Notes under the pieces: model-generated | What the model was told of the DNA's origin: nothing | Database searches by the model: none | What the model saw: only the letters and a program-made list of their open reading frames with translations | Assembly (NCBI GenBank): GCA_021399445.1 | Contig: JAJTUQ010000007.1 | Location: forward strand, 186,001 to 250,000 | DNA from: Xylogone sp. PMI_703 | Lineage: Eukaryota; Ascomycota; Leotiomycetes | DNA: 64,000 bases | Direction: 5' to 3' | Shown: piece after piece, positions 1 through 11,996 of the stretch | How the letters are laid out: each line of letters starts with the position of its first letter | How positions within the stretch are numbered: the first letter of the stretch is position 1 | Translations under genes and position numbers: made by a program

Positions 1-8
1 TAAATATT

Positions 9-1260
9 TTATAATGCGAATCCGGTAGAGGCCCTATTAAAAATTACGGAAGCTGGCCATTCTAGAAAGGAGCGCCATTCAGGGCTCAAGTCCCTTTGGC
101 ATCGATCCAGAATTCTTCCTGCACATCCATTCATGTACCAGAAGTCTTCAATTTTCTTCATCAGGATGCAATAGTGAGCCAGCACAAGCAGGGCCTCTGG
201 TTTTCGCTCGGTGACCAGCTCGATATATCTCTGTGAGATTTTGTACGGCCATGTATATACCATCGTATTGATACTGACTGGCGGATTAGTGAAAGAAGCC
301 ATGGTCAGCAATCTACGAAGAATATCAAGCGCATGGCGACAATGCTCTATATCCGCTGTCTGATTGATCTCTAATACTGACACAAGTTGGGCAAATCGCG
401 AGTCCTCCGGATTCTTGCTCAGATCCGTGTCCATCACAACCGGTTTTTCAAGGCTAGCACTGAATGACCCGTTGCGTAGCCATCTCATGGCATATTCATT
501 AACAGAAAAGTACGCCCGTACAAGAGTGACCCACTCAGAAACAGCCCCCAGATCTAAATCTGGAGTAGCAAATGCGTATTTTAAGACCAGGTGCCCACAT
601 GCATAGATCGCGTCGCAGTTTCCTTCGTTGATGCAGGTGATTGCTGTGCGAAATAGGGGTAATCCCAGGTTTTCGTGGTGTGCAGCCAGGAGTCGATATG
701 CATACGCTTGCGAAGGTCGTAAATAAGCAATGTGAAGAGCGGAAATTGCCATAATTGAATGCCTATATAAAGTTAGCTTGAAATCTAAACTATTTGGCAA
801 ATTACAGTTTACCAGCAGGACACATACATTAAATATATCTGTGTCATTGCAAGTTGAGGAACTATTTGTTTCATTGCACGTCTCATGGCGGCGCCGCTAA
901 CAAGAGACTCTCCCGTTGAAGACACCCATTGATGCATAAGTTCAAAGTCACGAAACGTGAAAGTGGCATCAGAGTTAGAGCAGGCTAGAAATGAGTCAGG
1001 AGAAAGAGTATTTGACATTAACAAATTGAGTGTCTTCTCCAGGTTTTCTGAGCTGGAAAAGCTGCATTCTAATTGCCGCATGATACATCTCTGACATGTT
1101 GGGCGCATTTCATCGCACTGTGTTCGTTTGTCAATAACATCGGAGATGATTGAGCAAGGGGAACTGAGGATGAAGCTTCACAGTATACCTTTATATGGCG
1201 TTTCTTGCATTGGACGCATCCGGTCATCACCTTTCTGTGAGGGGCCTTTTGACGTAGCAT
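9..1260 (-). CDS. Zn2Cys6 fungal transcription factor, UPC2-like type
   Basis: This is a probable nuclear DNA-binding regulator of 371 residues in three exons, with introns at 1118-1188 and 763-827. The joined exons keep one frame. The first intron interrupts the binuclear zinc cluster. After splicing, the cluster reads C-x2-C-x6-C-x6-C-x2-C-x6-C at residues 15-42, beginning TGCVQCKKRHIK. The second join restores YLMHSIMAISALHIAYLRP, which matches the LLHAILALSALHLA-like stretch at the start of the C-terminal domain of UPC2/ECM22-like fungal regulators. The protein is short for the class but complete. The start at 1260 gives the usual short N-terminal leader before the cluster. The target genes are unknown. 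Neighbours are a HET gene on one side and the window edge on the other, so context does not help. Confidence 0.85.
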
Positions 1261-2252
1261 ATCAAAATTAGAGTGTAGAAATTGCGTTAATTAGTACAGT
1301 CGGTTCGTTGCGAGGGTTAGTAATTGGTTATTGCGCGTCCCCGAAACCCTTTCAGGGAAACGGAGGTGACGACGGGAAGGAGCTATTGCATGAACGAGAT
1401 TTCACAGAAGGGCTGATTCGGAGATGAGGGTTGCATTTCTGGTTGTTATAGGTTTATAGTTGCCGACAGTAAACACCGGCGCCGGTGGTAGTGCTAATGG
1501 CATTAGCTGAAGCCCTGTATCAAAGCCATCGGAAGATTGGAACCAGCGGCGACCAGTTAGCCCCTAGCGCCCACCCCCCCCCCCCCCCCCCCCCCCCAAA
1601 ACAGCCACCTCTACCCCCTAATTTTTTTTTCCATGGCTAATTAGCCTTCAAACCGTCATCGACGGCTCCAACCTTACAATCCTATATCAAATTTTGTAAT
1701 CCAGTTTTAGTATTACTATAATATAAGTCTATGGATTTAGTGTAACTGACACTTGTAGAGTATGCTGTATAACATAGTAGACTAGTATTTCGAGTCCAGA
1801 ATACATTTAATTCTATTATAAATATTTGAAAGAGTAAAGAAGTCAATATTGTTAATACTTATAATATTTTCAATTAGTTTACAAAATATTATTCTATGAT
1901 ACTCTCTATTAGCTGGGTTTGCTCGGGGGTGTTTTACTGGATTTTGCGGTAAATTTTCGGTGGTCCGTTATGAGGATGGCCCCACCGAAATACGTTAAAT
2001 AATTAGTTACAACAGACTTTGTCACTACGCGCCGCTTCTTCGTGCTCAAAAACACGTGACAATCTCGAGCCCGTCACAGTCTGTTGGACGCATACCGACC
2101 CAGCATTGTATAATGGAATATGAGAATTCTCATTATTTTTGAATTCTTTGACTTAAGGGAGCGCTTATACTCAGTTGGAGTGCTATTATAAGCAAACGAA
2201 GACCAGCACGATTCACTGCTTTGAGCGTGTGTCTAGCCTAGCCTATACTTAA
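1261..2252. other. intergenic region between the Zn2Cys6 and HET genes
   Basis: No gene is recognised here. The stretch holds a 24-base C run (1574-1597) followed by a T-rich stretch, and is very AT-rich from about 1680 to 1910. It contains the promoter of the regulator transcribed from 1260 leftwards and the 3' side of the HET gene ending at 2253. Confidence 0.6.
1574..1597. repeat. poly-C homopolymer, 24 bases
   Basis: An uninterrupted run of 24 cytosines is preceded by CCA and followed by AAAACAG. Such runs are unstable in replication and sequencing, so the exact length is uncertain. Confidence 0.9.
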
Positions 2253-4338
2253 TTACACTATATAGAAAAATTTATCCAGATATGATTTAAGCAGCCCTTC
2301 CCCATCCATGAACCCATGAAGATAACAATCTCCCACAATTCTATACTTCTCATATTCATGTTCTCTGAGCACAAACGGGTATTTCCCCCCGAAAAATATA
2401 CAAACCACATCGCCTGGCTTGACTTCATGGTTGCCCCAGCCAAAGTAGCCTGAATTCGTCCTAAAAAACCGTCTATTGTGACACCATTTGGTATATGACC
2501 CTATAAATATTTGAAATGCCTGCTTCACTTTGCTGTAATACTGTTCTACGCTATCCCGGCCTAGCCCGTGATGCGTCTGCTGGTAAGCTACCATGGCCTG
2601 AAATGTGTTCTCTATGGGTTCGTCAGAGAATGTAGCAGTGACGAAAGTATTTAGGCCTAGGGAGCTGAGTTCGTCCGCACGTTTGCCCTCCGTTGTTCTA
2701 TTGCACATGAAGGTTTGCGCCAGAGCTTCAATCATCTGGTCTGTAGGTGTCAATCCCGAGAAGGCAATGGCGAGTATATTTTTCAATGAATCCCTGTCGT
2801 TAGCGAGCTTTTCTTGTTCCCTCACATTGTTGCGATGCTCGGAATCGACAGCCTCCTTTACTGACGTTGCAATACTGTTTTCATCTGCTGTTATCTTCGC
2901 CGCAAACCAAGACCCAAGAGTATCAGACGGATGAGGACTTGGGATGCTCTTCACATCGTCCACAGCGGCGATTTTATCTATCGCCTTCCCCCAGATACTT
3001 AAAACCTCTTCACTTTCGTCAATCGTCAATCGGAGCTCGGCCCCGGATGCGGCATTTGCTGGTAACCTTCGGCTTCTAAACGGCTCAACCCAACCTGGCG
3101 CCGTCCAGTCAGCTACCCAAGAAGGGAGATTTAGTGATGAAGATTCTTTCGGATGTACACAATGGCACAACATATCCAACGATCTTCTTTCCATCAAAAA
3201 TGATACCGCGAGCTGCTTGAATGCATCGCGTCCGTCCTGTGCGTAGTCAACCAATACAATTTCAGAATCATCAACTAGTCCTAGTGTTCCATAAATCTTG
3301 TCAATCGTAAGGGTGCTTTGGAACGCCCTGGTCTCCTCTAGAGCGTCGAGTAGTGGGACCGCTACTAATTGATCATCCCCAGTCTTCTGTCTGGCTAGCC
3401 AGTCCATTACACAAATAGCCTTGACACTATCCGATTCAAAGACTCTGTCCATCTTATAGAATCTCGCGGCTGAGACAATGGTGGAGAGCCAGGTCCAGTC
3501 AAGCGAAAAGTTACCGATGTGGACTGTTGCGTCCGGAGCATTCGCGATCTCCTGGATGACCCATATTCGCTGAAACTATCGGATCTAGTCAGCACTGGTA
3601 AGAGTATTATCAGACACGACCTACCCAGGCACGACTGAAGAATACCGCCAGAGATTCCCAAGCTAGTTCTGATGTTCTTGTGTCTTTTTTCAAATGCCGC
3701 TCGATATTGAACCGGGTCGAACCGTTTGGAGTGACCGCTTGTATTGCGTCCGTTAGGATCTGGTTCGCACATTCTAGCACAAGGATTGACTCTGACTCAA
3801 TTCCAATCTCCTCACCTAGCCAGATTCTTACCCTCGCAGCTCTGGCATAAATAGAACCCATCATTTTTACGTGCCTATTTCTCTCTTGTATGTCGCCTTG
3901 ATTGATGCAGATCGCGTCGATCCAAATACGGAGTAACTTGTCACCGCTTCGGAGACGTTTGATGGCCCTGTGCAGCTCGCCACTGATAGTTAACTCCATA
4001 CCATCACACACAATTATACCGGGAGGTAAGGTTCCGCCACACCGGATATAATGGCTATGCAGATATGGGTGGTCAAGAGTGTCTTGAAACTCGACGTCTC
4101 CACTCTCATCCAAACCATCGCCGAAAACGGAGAAGGTTACTATTTCGGACTTATCTGGTACCTTATCGACTATAACGCTCGTGCTCCAGCAGTAGCTCAG
4201 AGCTTCATATTGTTCTCTCTCCGAATATAGTGACATATGTGACATGCAACAGTTTATAGGGTCTTCAAATTGACCAGGAGAGATTGTGAGGATTCGAGTT
4301 TCATTATGTCTTAATTCCCTATATGGATAAGACGCCAT
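2253..4338 (-). CDS. HET-domain protein (heterokaryon incompatibility type)
   Basis: The protein has 678 residues in two exons; a 49-base intron spans 3576-3624. The three conserved HET blocks are visible. They are YEALSYCW near residue 50, LRIWIDAICINQGDIQERNRH with a following MMGSIYARA...IWLG stretch around residues 130-180, and SRAWFQRIWVIQE across the intron near residue 240. The GATAG acceptor was chosen over the nearby TTTCAG because only it gives the family SRxWFxRxWxxQE block. The HET domain fills the N-terminal third. The rest, typical of the family, is a long region of unknown structure ending near GDVVCIFFGGKYPFVLRE, a common C-terminal feature of these proteins. HET proteins act in non-self recognition and cell death after hyphal fusion. 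Whether this copy segregates in incompatibility cannot be read from sequence. Confidence 0.9.
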
Positions 4339-5075
4339 GGTGTACAGTGAGTGATTATAAAAGCCGACAGTTCCCTGGTGTCATCTACTTTTTAAATTTT
4401 TAATTATCAACGGGAAAGGATCCAAATTCAAAAGCAGAACGAAAAAGCGCCAAGCTAAGTATCTATATATACTTACATCAGACGAGGCGCTACTTAGTCC
4501 TAATATGGAAGTTGATATGATCTGAAACAACCTTACATTTAGTCTGACAAAATTATAAGTATTTTTAACTAGTGGTTATATACATTTCTAGTCCTTGCAT
4601 TCAAGTTAATGTCATAATTGGCCTTTAGACTCCCCACAACCTGTTCGAGATATACCAGGTTTTCTCAGGCGCCCTACAACATGTTTCGTTTATAGTCCGA
4701 GATCAGAACCAGAATACGGTTCCATCTGCAGATGATTGACCAGAGTGCCAGGGTACCAATCATCTTGTTTGCTGACAATACTTGGCTAGCCAGCTGGCGT
4801 CCAGTGTGCTGGTAGTTGACCGCGCCTTCCACAATCTTCCGCCGAATTTGGACCAAATGCACCTGCTACGAAGCATAGACCGGATCCGGACTCGTTGTAA
4901 CTGGATTCAACCAAGCTGTGTATTGCTGGGGTCTGCTTACAAATAACAACGGTATATTTGGTGTTTCTTTTGTCGATGGAATTAAGATTACACGGACGGA
5001 TAATTACTTCCGTAAGGCCGGCCCCACTTGGGTATAGTCCGAGGTATAACTAGTTAATGGTAAAAAAAATGACTT

Positions 5076-5151
5076 AGGGCCTATTTGGATTCGACTTTTC
5101 AGCTCCTTATGCCAAGAGAAGGAGATGAAAAGCCGAATCCAAACAGGCCCT
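5076..5151. mobile_element. 76-base foldback MITE-like element
   Basis: The two halves are near-perfect inverted repeats. The left arm starts AGGGCCTATTTGGATTCG and the reverse complement of the right end starts AGGGCCTGTTTGGATTCG. The arms are about 33 bases long with a few mismatches, and the central loop is only a few bases. The GGGCCTGTTTGG-like end and a possible TTA/TTG flank recall PIF/Harbinger Tourist-type MITEs, but the target duplication is not clean, so the superfamily is a guess. It codes for nothing. Confidence 0.6.
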
Positions 5152-6264
5152 TGCTACTTATGCTCTGCAAACATTGTAAGTACCCCTACTAATGTATTTG
5201 TATCCCTGCTACCCAAATTTTGCCTGGAAGGCTCCTTATCTTGGTAAAAGCTACTTATGCTTCTTACTATTACAAACACTTGACAGAGACTCTAGATTGT
5301 ATGTTTAGTATAAGACCTTAAGCTCCGTCATACAAAACATGCTTACTAAGAGATACATTACAGAGACAAGCTTTGGCCAATCATGGAGGAAATGAGGGGC
5401 AGAAGTATGAGGTATAAAGTGTAGTTTATATATCATTAGGGACCTATGTGCCATACACTGTATGCTGCTTCCCATGGACGCTTAACCCCGGAATTAAGCC
5501 TGGGATGTGCATTACTTGATTGGAATCTCTGAATTGGTGCCGACCTGCCCCTGAGTTTTCGGGTCAATTCATGAGGAGGACCAGTTAATATATTGCCATA
5601 ATTATTGCAATACCGGATCGACACCAGTGGGATTGCGGAGAAAACACACCATTGAACGGGTAAGCATAGCATTTGAGCAACAGTCAATTTTTATTAGTAA
5701 CTCGAATGCAATTGAACAATTCTCTCCCTTTGGAACTTGTAGAATATATTCGACATTTGCCGGGTTCCTATGGAACTCCTATGCACAACCACACAGCATC
5801 TGTAGCCAAGATAACCTAGTACATTCAGATCAACCTACCGCTATCTGCTCGCAGATTCGGCACAATATATTGCTGGTGGGATTTGGGTGCCTCACGAAAC
5901 TAACAAATAGCAGAGAAACACTTTGGCTAATTGATAGAAAATTGTTGGCTGATATGTGGGGGATGCCTGCCAACAACAAAGAGTAGTACCTGTACGAGGA
6001 TGCCGAAGGTTCAAAGCTTCACTTGCACTGTGCTATCCGTGCACCACCAGCGAAATCCTCGAAATCTTAAGCCAAATCATGTCTATAGAAATATATTATT
6101 CATTTTACTCGTCTTAGTTTTATTCCGTAAGTTATTATAGACTAAGTTTTAATTAGTTCCTTGCCTTTATGGCGTTGTGGTAGGTAGCTAGTCAAATTCT
6201 ATATTATTAGTATATAACTTAGAATACTGCTCCTCCTTTAATGTTCGGCTAATATACCTAGACA

Positions 6265-6407
6265 CAGTGTTGGGAAAAAAACTCAAACTACTCAAGTAGC
6301 TATTTGAATAACTCAAATATATTTGAGTTGAGTAATGGGTTTTGACCATTTGAGTTGAGTTGAGCAGTGCTCTTAACTCAACTCAACTCAACTCAATTCC
6401 AACACTG
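6265..6407. mobile_element. 143-base hAT-type MITE with 8-base target duplication
   Basis: The element begins CAGTGTTGGGA and ends TTCCAACACTG, so the ends are inverted repeats of about nine bases. It is flanked by identical 8-base direct repeats CCTAGACA at 6257-6264 and 6408-6415. An 8-base duplication with CAGTG-type ends is the hallmark of the hAT superfamily. The interior is built of many ACTCAA/TTGAGT units in both orientations, which look like subterminal transposase-binding repeats. There is no coding capacity. Its ends differ after CAGTG from those of the full hAT element at 24732-27383, so it probably belongs to another hAT family. It lies just downstream of the stop of the gene at 6442. 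Confidence 0.85.
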
Positions 6408-6441
6408 CCTAGACACCAAACCAAAGTCTCTAAAAGAGCGT

Positions 6442-7812
6442 TTACTTCCACTGAACTGTTACACCCTTCTGGTGAGACTCCCTTGCAAGCTCAATGACTC
6501 TCAGCCCGTCTCTCGACTGCATTGGTATGACAGCCAACTCTCCCGTACCGTTGATCGCGCTTGCGACATTCTCATATAACCCCATCCACCGCCCCATAAT
6601 AGTCGGGTACGCGCCCGTATACTTCTTCGTCTCTGGATCATACTTTTGGATGCTGCTCTCAAACTCTTCGTAGGTGGTGAGGATCCCGTGCATCTTCTCA
6701 GGCTCAGCACCAAATCCTTTGTCAAGAGGCTTAAGCCCGTCGCCAATTTGCTCTTCCTGTGGACAGGTACTACGTTGTTGGAACTGGTAGGCATAAGTCT
6801 CAGCAGCTTGGGGCTTCTTCAATCGTTGACCAATGTCTTGGACTGCTTCTGACTCACCTTGATGAACGAGCCCTTCGTTCCCCGGACTAGTTGCTTAAGC
6901 TGTTGTGCCATAGGAGTAGTGATGGACGTCTTGACAGTGACAAGCAGATCTTTCTGGGCGCCGTCGTACTGCAGAATAATAGTAAAAGAGTCCTCAACTT
7001 CGCTGTCGATGCCACGCTGGGCGCGAAAGAAGCCAGTCACAGACTGAGGTCGTCCAAAGAGGGCAAGGGCTTGGTCGATACTGTGAGTTCCTGCTTGGTA
7101 TGAGCAGTCATTCCGAGTAATATTTCGATTTCTCACTGACCGAGGCCAAAGGTCATACCTGAGCCAGGCGTATACTCTGTCTTTGTCATTGTCGATAGCC
7201 AGGGTGGAGACTCAAAGTCGTAGTGGATCTCAGCTTCCTTAATATCTCCCAGTGCGCGATTCTTGATGAGGTGGCTAAGTGTTTGAAAATCGCCATCCTA
7301 GGGAGATAGTTAGCATCACAGATGAATGGTGTACTCAGACAGAGCGCCGCACCCATCGCCGGTTCTGGAAACACGTGAGGATAAGGCCCTTCTGCTGGGA
7401 TAGATTGATGACCTTGTCCGCTTCTTCAGATGATCTCGCAAACGGTTTATCCACAATCACTCACTATTATGTCAGTAACTCTTAAAATGCTTCAAGACGC
7501 CCCCAGCGTACCGTGTTTGCCCGCAAGAAGAGCTTTTTCTGCAAAGAGGGCATGGGTATCCACATGCGTGGCGACGACGACAAACTGAATCTGGGGATCG
7601 GCGAAGAATTCGTCCGCTGTACGATAATGTGTAGCTGCTGGGAAGTCAACGGTGCAGTGAGAGCCCTTGGGAGCGGAAGCCAGATCTGGAGGGGCTTCAG
7701 CTCTCTGCAAAATAGCTACAATCTCGTAATCCGGGATTGCTGTGATGAACGGGAGATGGAAGTTCTTGGCAGCAAAGCCGTAGCCAACAATACCCACTTT
7801 GATAGGAGCCAT
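6442..7812 (-). pseudogene. Gfo/Idh/MocA-family NAD(P)-dependent oxidoreductase, one-base frameshift
   Basis: Five exons are recognised, with introns at 7460-7511, 7299-7352, 7091-7158 and 6784-6857. They encode about 373 residues if the frame is kept. The N-terminus KVGIVGYGFAAKNFHLPF is the Rossmann GxGxxA nucleotide-binding loop. KHVIVDKPFA carries the family lysine (usual form EKP), and TCFQNRRWDGDF and GSGTHSIDQALALFG are family blocks before the C-terminal substrate domain. In exon 3, one extra A within AAGAAATC (around 7260-7263) shifts the frame after DGDFQTLSHLIK. The sequence resumes correctly as RALGDIKEAEIHYDFESPPW. No splice choice that I can find removes it. It is therefore a fresh pseudogene or an assembly error in a short homopolymer. 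It is divergent from the oxidoreductase at 8459, with a shared upstream region. Confidence 0.8.
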
Positions 7813-8458
7813 GACTAAGTTTCCTCAGCAAAGCCTCGATGAACTGCGTCAACCTTTTAAAAGCCAATGATGTCTCCGTCTGGAAGTATCTATATATAAG
7901 AGGTATAGAGGACACTTTATCCTTTAGCGGTGAGTGGTAGGACCCATTCAGGAATATTAAAGTGTCGTATGGAGGCGTGACTGATCGTTACAAACGTGAA
8001 TGGTCAGTCTCTAGTCGTTCTCTTCCACGGTTCTTTGACTCGGCGGGGTTTCGCCCTGTTGTTCATGATGCGATCGATGCTTAGAGCCGATAGGGCAATA
8101 GTGCCCGTTTATCGCAGCTTTTTTGATAAGTAGCTGCCCGAGCCGCCTTGCAGCTGTCGGGGAGTGCCGGGTTTTCCGTATTTGGCATAGTCCACGCCAT
8201 GTACCTCCAGTCCTCGCCATGTACCTCCAGTCCTCCACTACGGACTAGTGACCAAGGTATGGGGATATAGAAGTCTCTCTGGTACGGTCGGTAGTATTAA
8301 ATAAAAACGGTACAGACGGTACGGGACTAATAGAAACGGTCTTTCTATTAGAATAAATACAGTTTTTTTTTCAGCTTCACAAAATTCATTCCACGTTTGA
8401 CTCAAACTCAAACACTGTCAGTCTCGCAGCAACGCTTCAACATCCGCAAATCGCAGTT
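7813..8458. promoter_or_regulatory. shared upstream region of two divergent oxidoreductase genes
   Basis: This is 646 bases with no gene. It separates the start codons of the two divergent Gfo/Idh/MocA genes, so it must contain both promoters. It includes a 20-base tandem duplication (8196-8235) and several copies of ACGGT/GGTACGG around 8280-8335. No known binding site is recognised with confidence. Confidence 0.55.
8196..8235. repeat. 20-base direct tandem duplication
   Basis: The unit GCCATGTACCTCCAGTCCTC is present twice in immediate succession without a mismatch. It lies inside the divergent promoter region. It may be a simple duplication, or a doubled regulatory site. Confidence 0.85.
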
Positions 8459-9717
8459 ATGAGCAGCGCGGGAAAGTCCTCGCCGCAGCTGCGATGGGGC
8501 ATACTGGGTATAGTTACAGCCCCAAGTGACGAAACTACTGCTCTGGGCCAGTACTGACCACAAGCCTCTGCATAACAGGCACAGGATGGATCTCTACAAT
8601 GTTTACCCAGGATCTGTTGGCGGCCAGACCCGATCCTCCAGCCAAGCATACGATTGTTGCCCTGGGTTCCTCATCCCTCGAAAAAGGGAGTGTATTTGTT
8701 GACAAGATCTGGAAAAAGACGCCAGAGCAGCTTCGACCACAAGTGTATGCCGACTACCAAGGTGTTTACAATGACCCCAATGTCGATGTGGTGTATGTTG
8801 GGACGCCACACTCTCTGCACAAGAAGAATTGCCTCGAAGCGATTGCGGCCGGGAAGCATGTGCTGTGCGAGAAGCCTTTTACTATCAACGAGAAGGAAGC
8901 CCAGGAGGTAGTGGACGCCGCGAGGCAAAAGGGTGTCTTTATCATGGAAGGTATCTGAAATCCCCAAGTCTTATATTATCCCAGTAATACTAATATTTTT
9001 CCAGCCGTGTGGACGAGGTTCTTCCCGCTATTCGAGGCCTTGCACGAGGAGCTCATGGTGAAAAAGTCGATAGGAGAAGTGCAACGCTTCTTCATCGATT
9101 TTGGAAACAAGATGCCTCTCGACACACTGCCCTCGAGCTCTCGACTAAAAGATCCTGCTCTTGGTGCCGGTGCTCTACTCGACATTGGCGTGTACACATT
9201 GACATATGCATCGATAATTCTGGGCGAGTGGAAGGTCGGCACGCTGCATCCGGAGCCGACAAAGGTGACCTCATCTATGGACATCGTCAATGGAATGGAC
9301 GAGGCGAATGTTGTCGTGCTTGATTACCCTTCAACATCTGGAGCCACAAAGAAGACGGCAATTTGTACATCGACCTTTCGATACCGAGGAGCGGAGGACT
9401 TTGCGCGCATCGAAGGCTCCAACGGGAGTATCATTATTTTTGGTCTTGGGGCAAGTGTGCCCGGTGGCTTCCGCATTATCGAGGGGTCGCGACCAGGTTT
9501 TGGGGAAGCTGATGAGAGATCAGAGCGTGTATTTACCGTGGAGAAGCCAGATGGAACACTGGGCTTCTTCTGGGAAGCCGACGCCGTAGCAGCGAACATT
9601 GCTAGTGGTCGGATTGAGAATGCCATCATTCCGCTGGATGAGACGCTCCGGATGATGAGGCTGATGGACAGTATTAGACATGAAGCAGGGTTGATATACC
9701 CACAAGACAAGGACTGA
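8459..9717 (+). CDS. dimeric dihydrodiol dehydrogenase / D-xylose dehydrogenase-like oxidoreductase
   Basis: This is a 377-residue Gfo/Idh/MocA-family NADP-dependent oxidoreductase in three exons (8459-8507, 8579-8950, 9005-9717), and the exons join in frame. The first exon supplies LRWGILGTGWIS, the Rossmann dinucleotide loop. HVLCEKPFTINEKEA contains the conserved EKP lysine, and AVWTRFFP and GALLDIGVYTLTYA are typical of the trans-1,2-dihydrobenzene-1,2-diol dehydrogenase / NADP D-xylose dehydrogenase branch. The length is normal for that branch. The likely reaction is oxidation of an aldose or cyclic diol in the cytosol; the substrate cannot be read from sequence. Its divergent partner is another member of the same superfamily, and a Zn2Cys6 regulator and sugar transporter follow, which suggests a small catabolic module. 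Confidence 0.88.
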
Positions 9718-9795
9718 ATTTTGCATCTCGTAGTATGCTAAGACGTAGTTTACGCTTTTGGGATCTTCAGAAATAAGCAAACGAATTCCTCCTAA

Positions 9796-11996
9796 CTAGT
9801 CTACACAGTCAAATAACTCTTCTAAGATTTCGCGTGCTCGCAAAATGTCTGGCGGACTTTCGGCCTCCCAGTATCGAAGCTTTTCTATACAGGTTCGAAT
9901 AGCGCGGCCGTAACTGTTCTCTTGCATCATGCCATCGTGCAAAGGGGAGGTCCAGGTGATTAGACCTCTCATATTTGCGGCAACGAGCATCAAACTCATC
10001 GATGTGCTCTCCCTGAGCCCGTACCACGTGCCATGATGGCGATGTGTCATTGCATGGCCACTATTAAACTCAACACATAGGTCTAACGCCTTTTTCACGA
10101 AGCCCTCTACAGCAACGCTTGTGTTGGTACTTGTCCTCTGAGTAAAATGTACGGCGAGGTAAAGAAATGGCCGGTACAACAGAACTCTCATGTTCACGCT
10201 ACGACCTAGAGTCACCATGCGAAGCTCATCTAATGCTTGGTCGGTAGCAAGGTTGTCGAAGCGGATGGAATCTGGCAGAGAGGAATACCTTGACACTCTA
10301 AGTCAGCTAGATCTAATGTGCGTGGATTATGGCAGATGTAGGGTTAGAAGCATACCAAATCGCCAGTTGGTCCTCAATACTTGTAGCGGCTGATATCATG
10401 CCTTCAACATCCATTTGTGTCCAAGAGTGGTGATCTGCTTTGTAGAACATGTTAAGAATACGATTTTCTATTCGACGGAGGGCAATCTCGCTTAGATAGT
10501 AAAACCAAGACTGTTCTTCTACTCTCTGGTAGGATGATAAAGAGGCCGTCGAGTAGGTTTGCGAGGAGGGTGTTGTTGTAGAGGCTGGTGTTTGAAAAGA
10601 ATCCTGGGGACCCTGCGCTGGATTAGAGGGACTTGGGGGTGATGGAAATAGATAAGGGTATTCCAGTTTGCACAGGTCAGACTGAGGAAGATCTAGCTCT
10701 GTTCTGATTTCACATTCTGATTTCAGGACGGTCCAGTAAAGTCGCTGCTCTAAGCGTTTCTCGGACAATGCAGAGAAGTGGTGTGTGCTGTCAATTCGAG
10801 CCTCAACAGCAGCGTGGGCCTTCAGATACAGTGACAAAGTCGATCCAGCTTGATAAAATGCTGACCAGCCCTGAATTGGTCGCAAGGTATAAAATAGATA
10901 GATACCAGAGAACATGTGGCATTGACTTGTCGTAAAGCCGAGTTCGAGCAACCCAATCCTCTTGCGAGCTGCTTGGAAATAAACCTCGGCGGTCTGACGG
11001 CGGGCGCTCGTTTCTTCAATTGATGTCCGGTTATGGAGTTGGCCAGCCTCGCTCGCTGGATCAAAGGGGGCTGCGATCGCTCCGAGCGCACAAGTCAACA
11101 GCTGTGCAAGTCATCAGTGCATGGCTTCATCGCTAGCGCTGAGTCGAAACGCGTTCTCCGAGAATGCCTACTTACCACGATACACGACGTGGCATCCCAG
11201 CCAAATCCATCCTCTGCCACCCTTCTAGCATGCTCACGGATCTGTCCAATATGCAATATGGGGTTTTTGGGGTGAACAAACTGGAGAAACCGATCGACGA
11301 GTTGAGGGACGTCTTCCTCGCGAACGCCCGACTTCTGGTGCTGGCGTGTTGGACGCGCCGACTCATCCGTACTAGAATGGGTGGGAATGCTTCCGATGAG
11401 AAGCTCTCGTGAAAGCAAGTCGCGAGGCCATCGTCCAGCAAAGATGGGCCATGTAAGAAGGCTGTCAGTAGATGCAAATGGTGCCAGCACCTCCAAAGAC
11501 TCAATCGAGCACGGCTGATCTACAGCTTGACTGGGAGTCTGAGAGCTCCCGACACTAGCTACAACCTCTGAGAATGTATGCTCAGGTTGGACCTTCCGCG
11601 TGCCGACTGAGCTACTAATCTGGTCAACTTTCAGTATCACCTCGTTCAGCTTCTCCAAGACCAACAGGCTAGCAGGATCGAAGCTAGCGGTAGGTTCGCA
11701 TTAGCCCCTTCTCACAAATGCACAAATCTGAGGGTTACCCACGATGAGTGATCGAGACGGGGGTCGTATGAGCAGGACAGATTGTTCTTGGCACATGATG
11801 TGCACTGTGGTCGCTCATTGTCACACTTCGTTTTCCTGATCCTGCAGCTTTCACACGCGGTGATGGCTCGCTTGCGTGGATAGGAGACCGCCCGAAATCT
11901 CGCTTTCTGTGGACGGCGCTGCTCGAGACTCGGCGATGAGTGTCGGGCTTGGTCTTGTCCTTGTGGGCCCGAGTCCCTTGCGGAGCTCGAAGACAT
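9796..11996 (-). CDS. Zn2Cys6 transcription factor with Fungal_trans domain
   Basis: The protein has 666 residues in four exons; introns are at 11684-11742, 11102-11175 and 10289-10355, and the joined frame is exact. The zinc cluster C-x2-C-x6-C-x6-C-x2-C-x6-C starts at ACESCRIRKTKC about 50 residues in, and is preceded by a basic, Ser-rich leader. A hydrophobic segment, LLVLEKLNEVILKVDQ, follows and could be a short dimerisation coil. The central part (HFLQFVHPKNPILHI-like, then the CMFSGIYLFYTLRPIQGW region) is the usual Fungal_trans homology. The first donor was taken at GTGGGT so that the join gives DHSSFDPASL. The gene is divergent from the sugar transporter at 12744 and tail-to-tail with the oxidoreductase at 8459. 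It is the obvious candidate regulator of this module; that role is inferred from position only. Confidence 0.9.

Larger units (their letters stand above)
4339..6441. other. gene-poor region with two small inverted-repeat elements
   Basis: No supported gene is seen. The region is AT-rich and holds two separately listed non-autonomous elements, at 5076-5151 and 6265-6407. A short run near 5717-5810 reads LPLELVEYI-like, as in F-box proteins, but stops quickly and is not called. Confidence 0.5.

Noticed and set aside
5627..5986. 119-codon plus-strand frame and an F-box-like LPLELVEYI in another frame
   Set aside because: The F-box resemblance covers about nine residues and is followed by stops; too little to call even a pseudogene.
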